Shown here: piece after piece, positions 62,633-64,000 of the stretch
Position numbering within the stretch: the first letter of the stretch is position 1
Layout of the letters: the number at the start of each line of letters is the position of its first letter
Assembly (NCBI RefSeq): GCF_030053395.1
Contig: NZ_JASGBH010000011.1
Span: forward strand, 55,478 to 119,477
Length of the DNA stretch: 64,000 bases
Direction: 5' to 3'
Source of the DNA: Limnohabitans lacus
GTDB lineage: Bacteria; Pseudomonadota; Gammaproteobacteria; Burkholderiales; Burkholderiaceae_C
The notes under the pieces: generated by a model
Databases searched by the model: none
The model's input: the letters and a program-made list of their open reading frames with translations, nothing else
What the model was told of the DNA's origin: nothing
Made by a program: the position numbers and the translations under genes

Positions 62633-63778
62633 ATGACAGTCTCTAAAAAATGCGCTTTGTGTGACTGCCTCCTATCAGGTAAGAATAGAACAAAAGAACA
62701 TATCATTCCCAATGCGATTGGTGGTCGAAAGAAGACTACTGAATTTATTTGCAACTCCTGCAACAACAAGCTTGGTGAAAACTGGGATTCTGAACTTGCC
62801 AAGCAATTAAACTGGTTCTCTTTGGCACTCGGAATCAGCAGAGAACGAGGTGAACCACCTAAACAGATTGTTCAGACTGTTGAAGGTGAGAAGTATTGGC
62901 TGCTCAACGATGGATCATTCACCCCAGAGAAATCTTCCTATTCAGAAGAGAATCTTGGAGGCGCAGTGAAAATAAGCATGACAGCCAAGACTATTGAGGA
63001 AGCTAGGCAGCGGCTCAAAGGTGTCTCTAGGAAGTATCCAAAATTAGATGTTGAGAAGGCTTTGAATGAACTAGAGGTAAAGACTGATTTCCTGGACTCA
63101 CCACTTCATGTCAATTTGTCCCTTGGTGGTCCTGATGCTGGTCGTTCTTTGGTGAAGACTGCCTTTGCATTTGCTTCTGCATGTGGTGTTGAACATAGCG
63201 AATGTGGCAAAGTGATTCAATACCTGCTTGATGGAAATATTGAGGCTATTCCCTTTGGATTTTCCTACTTGTCAGACTTCATCCAGAACAGACCCAAGGA
63301 CAAAATTTTTCACTGTGTGTCCTTGCATGGTGATCCAAAAACCAAAATGCTATGGTCTTACATAGAGTATTTTGGAAACTTTCGGATAGTGGTGTTGCTG
63401 AGTGACAGCTACAGTGGGGAATATAGAAATGAGATTTATTCAGTTGATCCCATAGATGGCCGTTCAGTTGGGGTGAGAGTGAGATCGGATGTCAGTGCTG
63501 AAGAACTGGCATTGATATGGTCTGGGGATGGTTTAAGTTACGAGAACTACAAAGCAGCGGCTGACTATGCATTACCTATCATTCTTGAGAGGGGGCGTAG
63601 CCGAACTCTTGATAGAACCGTTAAAGAAGGTTTTGACCATGCCGCTAAACAGCTTGGGATCAAAAAAGATGAAATAATTCCAAAAGAAAAGGCTGCGGAA
63701 TTCACAGCATTTATGATGGAAAAACTTTCTCCTTACATAGCACACCTTGTTCAAGGTTCTCATAGATCAGACTTCTGA
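62633..63778 (+). CDS. HNH_5-type zinc-finger protein next to CBASS
   Basis: The 381 residues have an N-terminal HNH_5-type zinc finger (CALCDCLL with Cys7 and Cys10; KEHIIPNAIGG with Glu22-His23; FICNSCNNKLG with Cys40 and Cys43) and about 320 further residues without a recognised domain. The start lies 47 bases after the CBASS effector, so it may be co-transcribed. It could be a nuclease effector of its own or an added CBASS part; a SAVED domain, as in Cap5, is not evident. Composition is AT-rich like the rest of the island. Confidence 0.8.
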   Translation: MTVSKKCALCDCLLSGKNRTKEHIIPNAIGGRKKTTEFICNSCNNKLGENWDSELAKQLNWFSLALGISRERGEPPKQIVQTVEGEKYWLLNDGSFTPEKSSYSEENLGGAVKISMTAKTIEEARQRLKGVSRKYPKLDVEKALNELEVKTDFLDSPLHVNLSLGGPDAGRSLVKTAFAFASACGVEHSECGKVIQYLLDGNIEAIPFGFSYLSDFIQNRPKDKIFHCVSLHGDPKTKMLWSYIEYFGNFRIVVLLSDSYSGEYRNEIYSVDPIDGRSVGVRVRSDVSAEELALIWSGDGLSYENYKAAADYALPIILERGRSRTLDRTVKEGFDHAAKQLGIKKDEIIPKEKAAEFTAFMMEKLSPYIAHLVQGSHRSDF

Positions 63779-63802
63779 GGTGCGAATGAAAGGTAAGTCA
63801 GT

Positions 63803-63822
63803 TAAATTCATATGACTTTGAC
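63803..63822. repeat. Candidate right terminal inverted repeat of the island
   Basis: TAAATTCATATGACTTTGAC, the reverse complement of which matches the left island edge at 52831 (GTCAA, optional A, GTCATAT). An AGTCAGT / ACTGACT pair (63796-63802 and 63821-63827) surrounds it. The sequence after it is not rarA, so if this is an end, further foreign DNA or a deletion follows. Confidence 0.3.
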
Positions 63823-63906
63823 TGACTAAGGGAAAATTTGATGAATTATTTGACTTTTTGATTTTTTCTATTAAAGTTATGTAGTCGTCCCTGCAAAATT
63901 CATTTT

Positions 63907-64000
63907 TCAAGCCAACGCCCAGCGTTGATCTGAGTTTTCCAGTCGGGTGAGGCTGATGATTTTGGCCAATTTCTCAAACAAAGCCGTCAAACCCGCCGCC
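63907..64000 (-). CDS. C-terminal end of an unidentified gene
   Basis: A frame on the minus strand, open from the right edge, ends with TGA at 63907-63909. The last 30 residues are AAGLTALFEKLAKIISLTRL followed by ENSDQRWALA. The codons are GC-richer than the island's. It does not match the RarA C-terminus nor serS. I do not recognise it; a transposase end or an ordinary chromosomal gene are both possible. Bases 63779-63906 hold no gene. Confidence 0.55.
   Translation of the reverse strand, partial: AAGLTALFEKLAKIISLTRLENSDQRWALA

Noticed and set aside
62633..63778. HNH protein considered as the CBASS effector Cap5 (HNH-SAVED)
   Set aside because: The finger is of the HNH_5 kind and no SAVED-like motif could be seen. 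An S-4TM effector is already present.
63907..64000. Right-edge frame considered as the lost 3' end of native rarA
   Set aside because: It is on the minus strand, and its last 30 residues do not resemble the end of RarA (compare the island copy ending LLRKWDEEAGE).

Overview
The window reads as chromosome of a betaproteobacterium of the order Burkholderiales, most likely family Comamonadaceae. The grounds are the gene families and order (ctaG-DUF2970-ctaE-SURF1-ctaA-ctaB-SCO; ribF-ileS-lspA; trxB / ftsK-lolA-rarA), Bug/Tct solute-transport genes, paired acyl-CoA dehydrogenases, repeat types common in that family, and GC-rich codon use. No genus is claimed. No rRNA, tRNA or CRISPR array was seen, and no gap between genes exceeds 300 bases.

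Bases 1-5750 hold a cytochrome c oxidase assembly and haem A cluster. Bases 5765-10021 (minus strand) hold a Bug-type binding protein, rpoH with a perfect CIRCE operator in front of it, selD and ftsY. Bases 10050-17137 hold a pair of M16 peptidase subunits, a hemerythrin, a small secreted Ala/Lys-rich protein, rsmD, coaD and recJ. Bases 17134-24329 hold a conserved unknown next to recJ, an MFS transporter, a CoA-binding protein, an O-acetylhomoserine sulfhydrylase, lolC-lolD and tatD. Bases 24380-33706 hold a spermidine-synthase-like protein, tctB-tctA without tctC, a gamma-glutamyltransferase with an exported hydrolase, two EamA transporters, an unusual SDR and a quinone oxidoreductase. Bases 33809-39656 (minus) hold an aminotransferase and lspA-ileS-ribF. 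Bases 39838-49269 hold an HNH protein, an exported ATP-dependent DNA ligase, two acyl-CoA dehydrogenases, purN, an RsmB-like methyltransferase, a fatty acid desaturase, rpmB-rpmG and trxB. Bases 49398-52830 hold ftsK, lolA and the first 119 codons of rarA.

At base 52830/52831 the native rarA is cut inside its Walker B region and the sequence turns abruptly AT-rich. The incoming DNA, which runs to at least about 63,820, starts with a complete, diverged rarA that can replace the broken one. It then carries a type III restriction-modification system (mod, res), an unrecognised gene paired with an XRE/ImmA-IrrE metallopeptidase regulator, a two-gene type I CBASS (CD-NTase plus S-4TM membrane effector) and an HNH_5-type protein. 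This is a defence island that breaks a housekeeping gene and supplies a substitute. The missing 3' part of native rarA, the next chromosomal gene and any integrase were not found and would lie beyond base 64000. Composition changes again near 63,907, where the end of another minus-strand gene enters.

The least-described parts are the 227-aa protein plus XRE/ImmA pair, the HNH protein next to CBASS, and the rarA-replacement arrangement itself.
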